From: Chania multitudinisentens RB-25
GTDB lineage: Bacteria > Pseudomonadota > Gammaproteobacteria > Enterobacterales > Enterobacteriaceae
Direction: 5' to 3'
Length of the DNA: 64,000 nucleotides
Assembly: GCF_000520015.2 (NCBI RefSeq)
Contig: NZ_CP007044.2
Span: 3,224,001-3,288,000 of the forward strand
Of the stretch, positions 18,166 to 26,507 are shown piece after piece (the stretch's first letter is position 1; every line of letters starts with the position of its first letter). The notes beneath the pieces are model-generated. The model was not told where the DNA came from, made no database searches, and was given only the letters and a program-made list of their open reading frames with translations. Both the position numbers and the translations under genes were made by a program.

Positions 18166-18790
18166 GGTGCATTCCTCATGGTTGGTATAGCTAAAGTAGG
18201 GTTATTGACGGAATTCGGAATTTAACATTTTTTTATCATTATAAAAACATTAAATACAAATAATTACGATGTGAAAGATATGATTTAGGCTACTGTTGTA
18301 TCTATGGATTGTTGGGAGGGGCATTTTTTAATCATACTGAATTTTTGTATGGAAGAGTCTAAGTCAGTTGTTCTACGCTTTACCGCCGTTGTTGATGAAA
18401 TAAGGTATTGGGGCGGTTTTTCTCCATAACCTTTATCTTATCTACCTGGGCCAGGTAATCAGTAATTTCGCAAGCGGATGGTGCAGTTATTGGTGATTTT
18501 TGGCTTGGTAATACGGTAAAGATTAACTTCCAACACACTGAATCGACTACATTATGTTCAGATAAGGTAAGTTTTGAGCAAACGAAGATAGGGTTTGCTG
18601 GATTGAACAATTTTTTGTTGCCAACCTTTTTTAATTAGTACATAATCCTGCACATCGAAAACACTCTTTGTTAATAAAAAATAAGTGTTTTCAGAGAGAT
18701 AGCATGCATATTGAGCGTGCTATCCTAAGTTATAAAATTTAATAAAGTCGGTGTATCACGGGCTTTAGCTTAAAAGGCAAACAGAATTAA
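18166..18790. other. Intergenic region upstream of tRNA-Cys, no gene seen
   Basis: About 625 AT-rich bases. The sequence just before tRNA-Cys should hold the tRNA promoter. The glyW tRNA gene that E. coli carries between pgsA and cysT is not visible here. Small hairpins occur at about 18657-18692 (aaaacac / gtgtttt) and 18703-18723 (agcatgc / gcgtgct). Confidence 0.5.
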
Positions 18791-18864
18791 GGCGCGTTAA
18801 CAAAGCGGTTATGTAGCGGATTGCAAATCCGTCTAGTCCGGTTCGACTCCGGAACGCGCCTCCA
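18791..18864 (+). tRNA. cysT: tRNA-Cys (anticodon GCA)
   Basis: Seventy-four bases including encoded CCA. Acceptor arms GGCGCGT and ACGCGCC pair, the anticodon loop TTGCAAA gives GCA (18823-18825), and the T arm reads CCGGTTCGACTCCGG. It matches enteric tRNA-Cys and stands ten bases before tRNA-Leu in the same direction, as in E. coli. Confidence 0.96.
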
Positions 18865-18874
18865 ATTTTTCTGA

Positions 18875-18960
18875 GCCCGGGTGGTGAAATCGGTAGACAC
18901 AAGGGATTTAAAATCCCTCGGCTTATGGCTGTGCGGGTTCAAGTCCCGCCCCGGGTACCA
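18875..18960 (+). tRNA. leuZ: tRNA-Leu (anticodon TAA), prophage integration site
   Basis: Eighty-six bases with encoded CCA. The acceptor arm is GCCCGGG/CCCGGGT, the anticodon loop TTTAAAA carries TAA at 18909-18911, the variable arm CGGCTTATGGCTGTG is of the long leucine type, and the T arm is GCGGGTTCAAGTCCCGC. The phage core repeat starts in the anticodon loop, so the right half of the tRNA is phage-derived sequence that restores an intact gene. Confidence 0.96.
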
Positions 18961-19016
18961 CATTGATTTACAAAGAATTTTAGACCGCCTTAAGGGCGGT
19001 TTTTTTGTGTCTGAAA
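18907..19016. repeat. attL: 110-bp core repeat at the left prophage end
   Basis: From the anticodon loop of tRNA-Leu through its 3' end and the tRNA terminator, 110 bases are identical to 54869-54978. Identity stops exactly at both ends (G versus T-rich upstream, AATGG versus CCGCC downstream). A core this long in a tRNA 3' half is typical of tyrosine-recombinase integration. Confidence 0.93.
18984..19006 (+). terminator. Intrinsic terminator of the tRNA-Cys/tRNA-Leu unit
   Basis: ACCGCC and GGCGGT arms with a five-base loop are followed by six further T. It lies within the att core, so it is duplicated at 54946-54968 on the right side of the prophage. Confidence 0.85.
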
Positions 19017-19110
19017 AATGGCTAATGGCTCCAAAATGGCTCCGGTGTGGCGGCTGCGTTTTTGGTGTGGGTTTTTTAGGCATGGAAAACCCGCCGTAGC
19101 GGGTCTGTAG

Positions 19111-19350
19111 TTAGAAGTCTAAACCCATTTGATCATCACCCAGATGGTTGGGGTGAAATAGCTCCCTTGGCAGTTCTGCGCCTTCGGTGGGTTTGGCATC
19201 GGTAAGTATCTTTTCAACTTCCTGTAAAGTGGTAAAGCAGGTGCCGCAAAGCATGTTTTGGCATTGGTGATAATTGCGTTGGGTTCTCTCTGAAAGTCTG
19301 ACGCTGGTGCGGGTTCTGGCTACTGCGCCGCATTTTAAACATCTCATCAT
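19111..19350 (-). CDS. ogr: Ogr/Delta family late-gene transcription activator
   Basis: Zinc-binding activator of phage late promoters, 79 residues. The family pattern C-x2-C ... C-x4-C is present as MRCLKCG and YHQCQNMLCGTCF, close to P2 Ogr (YHQCQN is shared). In P2 it binds TGT-N12-ACA boxes about 55 bases before late starts and contacts RNA polymerase; such boxes are found here at 20598, 33157 and 39909. GGAG lies nine bases before the ATG at 19350. It is the gene nearest attL, following D, as in P2. Confidence 0.9.
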   Translation of the reverse strand: MMRCLKCGAVARTRTSVRLSERTQRNYHQCQNMLCGTCFTTLQEVEKILTDAKPTEGAELPRELFHPNHLGDDQMGLDF

Positions 19351-19420
19351 ATCGGTATTCTCCCCGATATTTACTATTACTGTCAGTATATCACCGTTAG
19401 GCAATAGAACACGATTTCGG

Positions 19421-20623
19421 TTATTCATCCTGATCATCGCCATCTGGCATCATGTCAGCATCGGTTATTTTGACTTCCAATGTGAGCCCGGTAATAAAAC
19501 CATTCTCATCAATGGTGTGTGTGACCTGGCTGATTATCCAGTCAGCATTATCAATCTGCGGTTTAAACCCGCTGACGCGTGCATGCAATTCGGGGAACAA
19601 ATCGGCACGGCCTTCGGCCAGGGTGATCGAGAATTCTGCCGCGCCGCGCTGGAGTTGTCGCCACTTTGCCGCGGCGGCTTGGCGCGCGGCGCGCTCTGTC
19701 TTAAAGGTTGTACGCATGACAAAGGTATTTCCTTCGGCTCCTTCTAGATAACTCCCTTCCTTGCTGCTTGATGCAGGTTCCTTCTTCTTTTGTGTCGTTT
19801 TTTTCCTGCGGCTTCTGCGGGTGATTTTTGTAGGGCGTGTTTTGCCAAAATTCAGATCCAGCCAGAAAGCAGTTACACCGGTGTAGGCGTCACGGTCTGC
19901 CATGCGGAAGGCATGGCGATCGCCCGATGCTTTGGTGATGGTAATGACAGGTAACAGCTTGCCACTTGCCGATACCGCCTTTCCCGGCCACATGAATAAC
20001 AGCATGCCGTTTTTAATGGTCGCAATCGCGCCCAGCATTTCAGCCATGCGGGATAGAAAACTGATGTCGCTTTCGTTGGTTTGATCGGCGTGGTCGATCT
20101 CGACATTAGCCAGATCTTCACTGACGGCGGCGCGCAGCTCGTAACGTGTTGCGAGTGTTGCCACCAGTTTACCGACGGTGATGTCTTTCCAGCTCTGTTC
20201 CCGCTTAACGTTGAACGTATCGCGAAAATCAGCGCTGCGCGCGGTGATGATCAACTGATCCGGCGGCCCCTGGTGCTGGATCTCGTCAACAACAAATACC
20301 CCTTTCGGTGTCATTGTTTCACCTCGCCAGCCGATAGCCAGCGCAATGGCCGTTCCTCTGCTGGGTAAGTTCAGCAGGTGATCGGTGTCGTCTAGCGTTA
20401 GCTCTAAGGTGTCGGCCTCAAAACCTCGGTTATCGGACAGGGACAGACTGATCAGGCGGTCATTCACTGCGGTGACCGTTTTCCCATTTATCGTGATATC
20501 AAACGCAGGCGCTCGGTATTCGCTGATGCTGAAATCCATGCGGGTTACTCGGTTGGCTGTTTGCCGCAGTATGGCAGGGTTATAACCCGGTGGTGATTGT
20601 ATGGGGCTTGAGACAATGCTCAT
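19421..20623 (-). CDS. D: Tail protein D (baseplate hub, late control D family)
   Basis: Tail component of 400 residues in the phage late control gene D family, the P2 equivalent of the T4 gp27 hub. Recognisable stretches are FDITINGKTVTAVNDRLISL, ADTLELTLDD, GVFVVDEIQHQGPPDQLIIT and FLSRMAEMLGAIATIKNGML. A very basic insert (KITRRSRRKKTTQKKKE) lies near residue 270. In P2, D ends the FI-FII-E-T-U-D operon; here D keeps its place beside ogr but points away from FI and U, so it cannot be in that operon. Its own promoter is not obvious in the 64 bases to FI. Confidence 0.9.
   Translation of the reverse strand: MSIVSSPIQSPPGYNPAILRQTANRVTRMDFSISEYRAPAFDITINGKTVTAVNDRLISLSLSDNRGFEADTLELTLDDTDHLLNLPSRGTAIALAIGWRGETMTPKGVFVVDEIQHQGPPDQLIITARSADFRDTFNVKREQSWKDITVGKLVATLATRYELRAAVSEDLANVEIDHADQTNESDISFLSRMAEMLGAIATIKNGMLLFMWPGKAVSASGKLLPVITITKASGDRHAFRMADRDAYTGVTAFWLDLNFGKTRPTKITRRSRRKKTTQKKKEPASSSKEGSYLEGAEGNTFVMRTTFKTERAARQAAAAKWRQLQRGAAEFSITLAEGRADLFPELHARVSGFKPQIDNADWIISQVTHTIDENGFITGLTLEVKITDADMMPDGDDQDE
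20598..20615 (+). promoter_or_regulatory. Ogr-type activator box for the FI operon
   Basis: TGT, twelve bases, ACA: the dyad bound by Ogr/Delta proteins. It lies inside the 5' end of D, 73 bases before the FI start, which would put transcription start near 20660 if the box is centred about 55 bases upstream. Confidence 0.6.
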
Positions 20624-20687
20624 TGCGTGTTCTGCGCGCGCGAGGCGGCGATGATGGCGGAGCCTATTACATTACAGGGGTTATCCT

Positions 20688-21854
20688 ATGAGCGATTTTC
20701 ATCATGGCGTGACTGTGAATGAAAGCGTCAATTCAGCAACGATCATCACTGATGTTGCATCTGCGGTTATTGGTGTGGTGTGCACGGCGGATGATGCTGA
20801 CGCCGATGTGTTCCCACTCAACACGCCGGTACTGCTTACGCGTGTGCGCACCGTTCTGGGTAAAACCGGGACGACGGGCACGCTAAAAACCGTGTTGACT
20901 GCCATCTCGCAGCAGGCCAGCCCGCCAACCATTGTGATCCGTGTGGCGGAAGGTGAGGACGAAACCGAGACAACTGCCAACGTGATTGGTGGTGTTGGCG
21001 CTGATGGCCGTTACACCGGTCTTTTTGCCCTGCTGGTTGCTGAAATGCGTACAGGCATGAAGCCGCGTATCCTCGGTGCGCCGGGTCTGGATTCGTTGCC
21101 AGTGGCGCAGCAACTTGCCACGTTTGCGCAGGAGTTGAAGGCGTTCGCCTATGTCAGTGCTGGCGATAGCGCAACAATCGCGGAGGCCAAAGAATACCGT
21201 GCCAACTTCAGCCAGCGCGAGGTGATGATCATTTACCCGGATTGGCTGGCGTATGATGCCAGAACCGGCACCAATGTTGTTGTTCCAGCAACGGCTTACG
21301 CGCTGGGGCTGCGTGCCCGGATCGATGCGCAAATTGGCTGGCATAAAACGCTGTCCAACATTGCCGTTAACAACGTTGTCGGCACGTCCCAGGATATCTA
21401 TTTCGCGTTGCAAGGGACGGATACCGATGCCGACGCGTTAAACGCTGAGCACGTCACGACGCTTATCAAGCAAGATGGTTTTCGATTCTGGGGCAACCGC
21501 ACCGCAGACAAAGAAATCTTTATCTTTGAATCGTATACCCGCACCGCGCAGGTGATTGCCGATACGATTGCCGAGGCGCATTTCTCGTACATAGACAAGC
21601 CGCTCACACCTGGCCTTGCGCGCGACATTATCGACGGCATCAAGCGCAAGCTTTCTGCCTGGGTAACTGCTGGTCGCTTGCGGGGTGCTGACGTCTGGTA
21701 TGACACCGATCTCAACACTACGGATACATTGAAGGTCGGCAGGCTCACGATCAAATACCGTTATACCCCCGTTCCTCCGCTTGAACACCTGGTGTTAGAG
21801 CAGGAGTTTACGGACGAGTATTTCGCGTCTTTTGCCAACGCAGTAAACAGTTAA
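20688..21854 (+). CDS. FI: Tail sheath protein FI
   Basis: Contractile tail sheath subunit of 388 residues. It aligns along its length with P2 FI: MSDFHHGVTVNE at the start, VVCTADDADADVFPLNTPVL, GWHKTLSNIAVNNVVG, DGFRFWGNRT, ENYT-like ESYTRTAQVIADTIAEAH and YRYTPVPPLEHL near the end. The ATG at 20688 follows AGGGG. It heads a rightward operon FI-FII-E-T-U that is inverted relative to the flanking phage genes. Confidence 0.94.
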   Translation: MSDFHHGVTVNESVNSATIITDVASAVIGVVCTADDADADVFPLNTPVLLTRVRTVLGKTGTTGTLKTVLTAISQQASPPTIVIRVAEGEDETETTANVIGGVGADGRYTGLFALLVAEMRTGMKPRILGAPGLDSLPVAQQLATFAQELKAFAYVSAGDSATIAEAKEYRANFSQREVMIIYPDWLAYDARTGTNVVVPATAYALGLRARIDAQIGWHKTLSNIAVNNVVGTSQDIYFALQGTDTDADALNAEHVTTLIKQDGFRFWGNRTADKEIFIFESYTRTAQVIADTIAEAHFSYIDKPLTPGLARDIIDGIKRKLSAWVTAGRLRGADVWYDTDLNTTDTLKVGRLTIKYRYTPVPPLEHLVLEQEFTDEYFASFANAVNS

Positions 21855-21864
21855 GGGGATCGTC

Positions 21865-22380
21865 ATGGCACTACCGCGCAAATTGAAGTTTTTTAATTAC
21901 TACATCAACGGTACGGGTTATCTCGGCCAGGTTGAGGAGGTCACCCTCCCCAAGCTCACCATTAAAACCGAAGATTATCAGGGGGGAGGGATGCCGGGTT
22001 CTGTTGCTGTAGATCTTGGCTTTGAGGCTGGGGCGCTGGATATGGAAGTCACCATGGGTGGCATCATGTTTGAACTGATGTCGCAATACGGTATCCCTAA
22101 CGCCGATGGCTTGCAGTCACGTTTTGCCGGTTCTTACCAGGCTGAAGACAGTGGCGATGCGATCCCGGTAGAGATCCAGACGCGTGGTCGATTTGTTGAA
22201 ATTGATGCAGGCAATGCCAAACAGGGGGAAAACACACAGCACAAGTATTCACTGAAAAATACCTACTGCAAGATCACGCACAATGGCGCAGATCTGTATG
22301 AGCTTGACATTATCAACATGATTTACGTTGTGAATGGTGTTGATCGCCTGGCGCAACATCGTGCCAACGTTGGCCTGTAA
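21865..22380 (+). CDS. FII: Major tail tube protein FII
   Basis: Tail tube subunit of 171 residues, the usual size in P2-like phages. MALPRKLKFFNYYINGTGYL and the C-terminal ELDIINMIYVVNGVDRLAQH are characteristic of the family. It follows the sheath gene by ten bases with a GGGGATC leader and forms the inner tube around which the sheath contracts. Confidence 0.93.
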   Translation: MALPRKLKFFNYYINGTGYLGQVEEVTLPKLTIKTEDYQGGGMPGSVAVDLGFEAGALDMEVTMGGIMFELMSQYGIPNADGLQSRFAGSYQAEDSGDAIPVEIQTRGRFVEIDAGNAKQGENTQHKYSLKNTYCKITHNGADLYELDIINMIYVVNGVDRLAQHRANVGL

Positions 22381-22448
22381 TCCCCATCACCTGCCAATAA
22401 TTTGATGACAGCCTGCACCTGCGGGCTGGCTAAACCGGAGAGAACCTG

Positions 22449-22757
22449 ATGAGTGAATCTATTACCCTGCAAACACCGATCACGCGTGGTGAAACAGTTA
22501 TCAGTGTGGTGTCTATCACCGACACAATGAGACAAGCGGGCAGCCTGCGCGGTTTAAAGCTGATTGATGTGATGAACAGTGATGTTGACAGCCTGATTAC
22601 GTTACTGCCACGCGTCACTGAGCCTGCTCTCACCCCCACGGAGGTGGCGGGAATGGATACCTGGGACTTTGCGCAGATGGCACTGGGCGTATCCGCTTTT
22701 TTGCAACCCTCCTCGCCGGAGAGCAAAAAACCGGTTGCCGAGTCGAAATCAAAATAA
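22449..22757 (+). CDS. E: Tail assembly chaperone gpE
   Basis: Tail assembly protein of 102 residues, related to P2 E, placed between tube and tape-measure genes. Such proteins coat the tape measure before tube assembly. The start has GGAGAGAACCTG just upstream. Residues GLKLIDVMNSDVDSLITLLP and AGMDTWDFAQMALGVSAF resemble the family. A slippery heptamer near its end allows a longer product (see the next entry). Confidence 0.9.
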   Translation: MSESITLQTPITRGETVISVVSITDTMRQAGSLRGLKLIDVMNSDVDSLITLLPRVTEPALTPTEVAGMDTWDFAQMALGVSAFLQPSSPESKKPVAESKSK

Positions 22758-22897
22758 ACAGCGTTGAGGATGCGATAGCCGATATCGCCACCGTGTTTCA
22801 CTGGCCGCCGTCCGAACTCTGGCCGATGTCTCTGATTGAGTTGGCAGAGTGGCGAGAGCGGGCAGCACTCCGCAGCGGTAACACAGAAGAAGAGTAA
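22449..22897 (+). CDS. E': gpE+E' extended chaperone made by -1 ribosomal frameshift
   Basis: The sequence T TTT TTG at 22697-22703 is in the zero frame of E (GCT TTT TTG), the same slippery heptamer used in P2. A -1 shift gives GCA ACC CTC ... and 64 further codons (ATLLAGEQKTG ... VFHWPPSELWPMSLIELAEW ... SGNTEEE) ending at 22897, two bases before the tape-measure start. The extension has the HWPP and LxEWRxR character of phage tail G/T-type chaperones. Total about 149 residues. The shift is inferred from the heptamer and the open frame. Confidence 0.85.
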
Positions 22898-22899
22898 CT

Positions 22900-25800
22900 A
22901 TGGCCGACCGCAAACTACAGATACAAGTGGCGTTGGGGGCGGTCAATAACCTGAGCCGCCCTCTTGATGCGGCTCAAAAAAGCAGTGCCGCACTTGCCAA
23001 CCAGATAAAAACCACCCGTGCCAGCATCAAGCAATTATCCACCTCGGCTGATAGCTTCGATAAGCTCAGCGCCGCCAGCGCCAAGACAACGGCGCGTATT
23101 GAGAAAATTCAACGTGCTGCCGATGCTGTCAGGGCGCTTGAAAACCCCACTGAGAAACAGATCGCCGCCGTTAAGCGCTGGGATGAGCGCCTGGTCAAGC
23201 TCAGGGGAACACAGGAAGGGCAGGTGCAGCGCCTTGGCCGTCTGCGCGGCGAACTTAAACAACACGGTGTGTTTGTTGATAAGAACAGCAATGCCACCCA
23301 GGCGGCTACGCGTTACACAGAACAGTACAACCGCCAGCTTGCTGAACAGGAAAGGCGGCTCAAGCAGATTGGTGAGGCCCGTTCCCGTTATGAGGCGGGT
23401 AAGGAGTTTGCCAGCAACCTGCGTGGCGCAGGTACGTCTGCGTTGATGGTAGGGGCAGCAATGGGCGCACCGATTGCCTTGATCACCCGGCGATACGGTT
23501 CGCTTGAAGATGCCATGAAGGGGGTGGCAAAGCAGGTTGATGGTCTGTTGACCGATGGCGGCCAGCGTACTGCACGGTATTACGAAGTGCAGAGACTGAT
23601 CCAAGAGGCGGCGGCAGTCACCCCGCTGCCCGGTGGCGGGCTTGATTATGCGGCGCTGATCGAGGGTGGCGGCCGCATGGGTGTTGTTAATAAAGATGAT
23701 ATATGGGCCGATCAGCGTCGTGATCTGTTGGCGTTTGCGGATACCGCTGCCAAGGCGTCAAAAGCGTTCGAACTGCCCGCGGGTGAGTTATCAGAAGATC
23801 TTGGCAAGATCGCCAGCCTTTATCGCATACCGATCAAAGACATCGAAGCGCTGGGCGATGCTATCAACTACCTGGACGACAATGCACAGTCTAAAGGTTC
23901 AGACATTATCGACGTGCTGAAACGCATGGGCGGCAATGCCGACCGCATGGGTTACAGGCAGGCGGCCGCCCTCGGCTCGACGTTCCTGTCGCTCGGAACG
24001 GAGCGGGAGATTGCCGCCAGTGCCTCTAATGCAATGGTGCGTGAACTCTCTATTGCCAGCATGCAAAGCGATAAGTTTCTTGATGCGCTAGATGTGTTGG
24101 GGATCAATGCCAAAAAGCTTGAGGTTTCCATGGCATCCGATGCCATGGGCACCATTCGCACCGTGCTTGAGGCGGTCAGTAAGCTGCCAGAAACCGACCG
24201 ACTCAGGGTATTAACACAGCTTTTTGGGAAAGAGTTTGGTGATGATGCCGCGAAGCTTGCCAATAATCTGGGGGAGCTTGATCGCCAGTTGGCACTTCTT
24301 GAGGGTAATTCTGCACGTGGATCAATGGTGCGTGAGGCGAACATTGATAAAGATTCCCTTTCATCGCAGTGGGGGTTACTCAAGGCTGGTTTAAGTGGCC
24401 TGGCTGAGATCCTGGGCAGTACGTTGCGGCCGCAGCTTATGGCACTGATGGCGTGGGCGCAAAAGTGGCTGACGTCGGCGCGGCAATGGGTTGAGCAAAA
24501 TAAAGAGACGGTTGGAACCGTGGTGCGCCTGGCTGCGGGGGTGGCTGGTCTGTCGGTGGGGTTTGGGGGGCTACTGGTCACGACAGCAACGCTAATTAAT
24601 CCGCTGATGGCTGTGCGCCTGGCGTTGAGTTTAATCAGTGGGGGCGGGGCATCCGGGGCGATAGGGTTACTCTCGCATGCTTTTGTGGCCCTGCGGGCAT
24701 CGATTACGGGGGTGTGGGTGGCACTGTCTGGCTTGTCGCTACCCATTATGGCTCTCGGGGCTGCATTCGCGGTTGTGGGGTTGACGGTTTATAAGTATTG
24801 GGAGCCGATCAAGGCGTGGTTTGTTGGGTTTTGGGCTGGCCTGGTTGAATCCACGGCGGGGATCCGCAGTGCATTTGCGCCATTGGGTGCGGGCTTTAGC
24901 GTTATCGGGCGCGCACTTGGTTGGGTATGGGAGAAGCTGAAGGCGGCTTGGGACTGGTTTACCCGGCTGCTTACACCTGTTAAGTCCACTCAACAAAGCT
25001 TGAATAAAGCGACCGAGGCCGGGAGAAATTTCGGCAAGTCATTGGGCGAGATCATCACTGCGTTATTTTCGCCGTTCAAATGGCTGAATGATCAAATTAC
25101 CTGGGTACTGGAAAAACTCAACTTAATCCCTGAACAAGCCGAGCGTATACGCCGTGCAGCAGTACGCGCAAATGCCATGAATAACGCGATGGCAGGCGAC
25201 GAACACACCCCTAAAGCGGGTGTGATGCATGTCTGGGATCCAAAACTTAAACGCATGACAACGGTGCCATGGTCACCATCGGCAAGCAGTGATGATAAGA
25301 GCGATCAAGCCCCAACAGAAATTCCAACCTCAAAACCCTCAATTGTAAAACCTTCTGAGGCGATTTGGGGGAGTAATCCAGGCAAGACAACACAAAGCTC
25401 AACGGCAGAGAAGAAAGATCCTAACAAGCTCGGCGATATCGTCTTTAAAAATGTGGCTCCGCATATTGCCTTGGCATCGCCCTACCTGACCGCCCAGCGA
25501 GAGCAGGCGAGGGCGATCAATGGGCTGACCAAAGCGGCAGATGCGCTGCGCAAATCAACCACCGGGCTGGATAAGTTCGGCAGTATCGGGCTGGGTCAGG
25601 GTGTTGGTGGCTTTGCGGGGATTTTTGCGGAACCGCAAAAGCAACAGACTAGTGTATTTAATCAGTTGCGCGCGATAGCAAGCGGCGTGCTCCAGCGTGC
25701 CCAGGACTGGATCGGCGGTGGCCCTCAACTGGCTTTCGCTGGTGCTGGCGCCGTTCTGGCTCCGCAAGCCAATCAGCGCACACTGTTGGCCCGCTCCACC

Positions 25801-25962
25801 CCGACAACGATCGAGGGCAATACCTATCACCTGTCGTTTGATCTCAAAGAGGCTGGTCAGCTTGATGAGCGTAAGATCGCGAAATTAGTCAAAGAGCAGA
25901 TCACCGATATCGAGCGGCAAAAGGCCATGAAAAACCGCTCACAACTGCGTGACCGCGAATAA
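22900..25962 (+). CDS. T: Tail tape measure protein T
   Basis: Tape measure protein of 1020 residues that sets tail length and takes part in DNA ejection; longer than P2 T (815), so a longer tail may be expected. The N-terminal third is helical and coiled-coil rich (NQIKTTRASIKQLSTSADSF), followed by a phage tail tape measure core (ARYYEVQRLIQEAAAVTPLP to TQLFGKEFGDDAAKLANN), then hydrophobic segments around residues 540-640 (VRLAAGVAGLSVGFGGLLV; LPIMALGAAFAVVGLTVYKY). The ATG at 22900 follows GAAGAAGAG. Confidence 0.93.
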   Translation: MADRKLQIQVALGAVNNLSRPLDAAQKSSAALANQIKTTRASIKQLSTSADSFDKLSAASAKTTARIEKIQRAADAVRALENPTEKQIAAVKRWDERLVKLRGTQEGQVQRLGRLRGELKQHGVFVDKNSNATQAATRYTEQYNRQLAEQERRLKQIGEARSRYEAGKEFASNLRGAGTSALMVGAAMGAPIALITRRYGSLEDAMKGVAKQVDGLLTDGGQRTARYYEVQRLIQEAAAVTPLPGGGLDYAALIEGGGRMGVVNKDDIWADQRRDLLAFADTAAKASKAFELPAGELSEDLGKIASLYRIPIKDIEALGDAINYLDDNAQSKGSDIIDVLKRMGGNADRMGYRQAAALGSTFLSLGTEREIAASASNAMVRELSIASMQSDKFLDALDVLGINAKKLEVSMASDAMGTIRTVLEAVSKLPETDRLRVLTQLFGKEFGDDAAKLANNLGELDRQLALLEGNSARGSMVREANIDKDSLSSQWGLLKAGLSGLAEILGSTLRPQLMALMAWAQKWLTSARQWVEQNKETVGTVVRLAAGVAGLSVGFGGLLVTTATLINPLMAVRLALSLISGGGASGAIGLLSHAFVALRASITGVWVALSGLSLPIMALGAAFAVVGLTVYKYWEPIKAWFVGFWAGLVESTAGIRSAFAPLGAGFSVIGRALGWVWEKLKAAWDWFTRLLTPVKSTQQSLNKATEAGRNFGKSLGEIITALFSPFKWLNDQITWVLEKLNLIPEQAERIRRAAVRANAMNNAMAGDEHTPKAGVMHVWDPKLKRMTTVPWSPSASSDDKSDQAPTEIPTSKPSIVKPSEAIWGSNPGKTTQSSTAEKKDPNKLGDIVFKNVAPHIALASPYLTAQREQARAINGLTKAADALRKSTTGLDKFGSIGLGQGVGGFAGIFAEPQKQQTSVFNQLRAIASGVLQRAQDWIGGGPQLAFAGAGAVLAPQANQRTLLARSTPTTIEGNTYHLSFDLKEAGQLDERKIAKLVKEQITDIERQKAMKNRSQLRDRE

Positions 25963-25978
25963 ATCAAAGGGGGGTTGT

Positions 25979-26422
25979 ATGTTACAAATTCCGATGATGA
26001 TGGTGCTTGGCCTGTTTGTGTTTATGCGTGCGACAACGCCTTACCAGACGCTTGCCCAGGAACGGAACTGGCGCCATGCGAAAAACGATCGCGTAGGCCG
26101 CTCACCGAAATACCAGTATGTCGGGCCCGGAGAGGACAAAATCACGCTGTCTGGTGTTCTGTACCCGGAGATCACCGGCGGCGATATCTCGCTCGGGTTG
26201 CTACATACCATGGCGTTTACCGGTTCAGCCTGGCCTCTGATCGAGGGGACGGGCTCTATTTATGGCATGTATGTGATCACGTCGATACAGGAAACGCGCA
26301 CCGAGTTTTTTAAGGATGGCAAGGCGCGCAAAATTGAGTTTACTCTCAATCTTGAGCGCGTCAGCGAGGACTTGCGCGAGGCGTTGGGCGATCTGTCGTT
26401 GAGTCTGGATAAGCTGATTTGA
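25979..26422 (+). CDS. U: Tail protein U
   Basis: Tail terminator/baseplate-associated protein of the P2 U family, 147 residues. MLQIPMMMVLGLFVFMRATT and PYQTLAQERNWRHAKNDRVG match the P2-like N-terminus, and it ends with LTLxLERV-like FTLNLERVSEDLREALGDLS. The ATG at 25979 has a strong AAGGGGGG upstream. It is the last gene of the inverted operon and is followed by two hairpins. Confidence 0.9.
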   Translation: MLQIPMMMVLGLFVFMRATTPYQTLAQERNWRHAKNDRVGRSPKYQYVGPGEDKITLSGVLYPEITGGDISLGLLHTMAFTGSAWPLIEGTGSIYGMYVITSIQETRTEFFKDGKARKIEFTLNLERVSEDLREALGDLSLSLDKLI

Positions 26423-26428
26423 GTGAAA

Positions 26429-26462
26429 CTGTCTGTGCTGGCCAACCTGGCAGCACAGACAG
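26429..26462. repeat. Perfect 12-bp inverted repeat after gene U
   Basis: CTGTCTGTGCTG and CAGCACAGACAG flank a ten-base loop, six bases after the U stop. It has no T run, so it may stabilise RNA ends. It lies at the right boundary of the inverted FI-U block. Confidence 0.7.
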
Positions 26463-26486
26463 CGTTGGCTGTACTGCAGGAAAAAT

Positions 26487-26507
26487 AAAGCCCCATTGCG
26501 GGGCTTT
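26487..26507. terminator. Bidirectional terminator between U and the tail-fibre gene
   Basis: AAAGCCCC and GGGGCTTT arms with a five-base loop lie between convergent genes U and the 388-residue fibre gene, whose stop codon is within the right arm. The A/T flanks allow termination in either direction. Confidence 0.75.

Noticed and set aside
18380..18610. A 76-codon leftward frame before the tRNA genes
   Set aside because: AT-rich region, no start signal, no recognisable sequence.
26429..26462. Inverted repeat after U as a recombination site for the FI-U inversion
   Set aside because: No matching copy was found at the other boundary (20624-20687), and no invertase gene is present.
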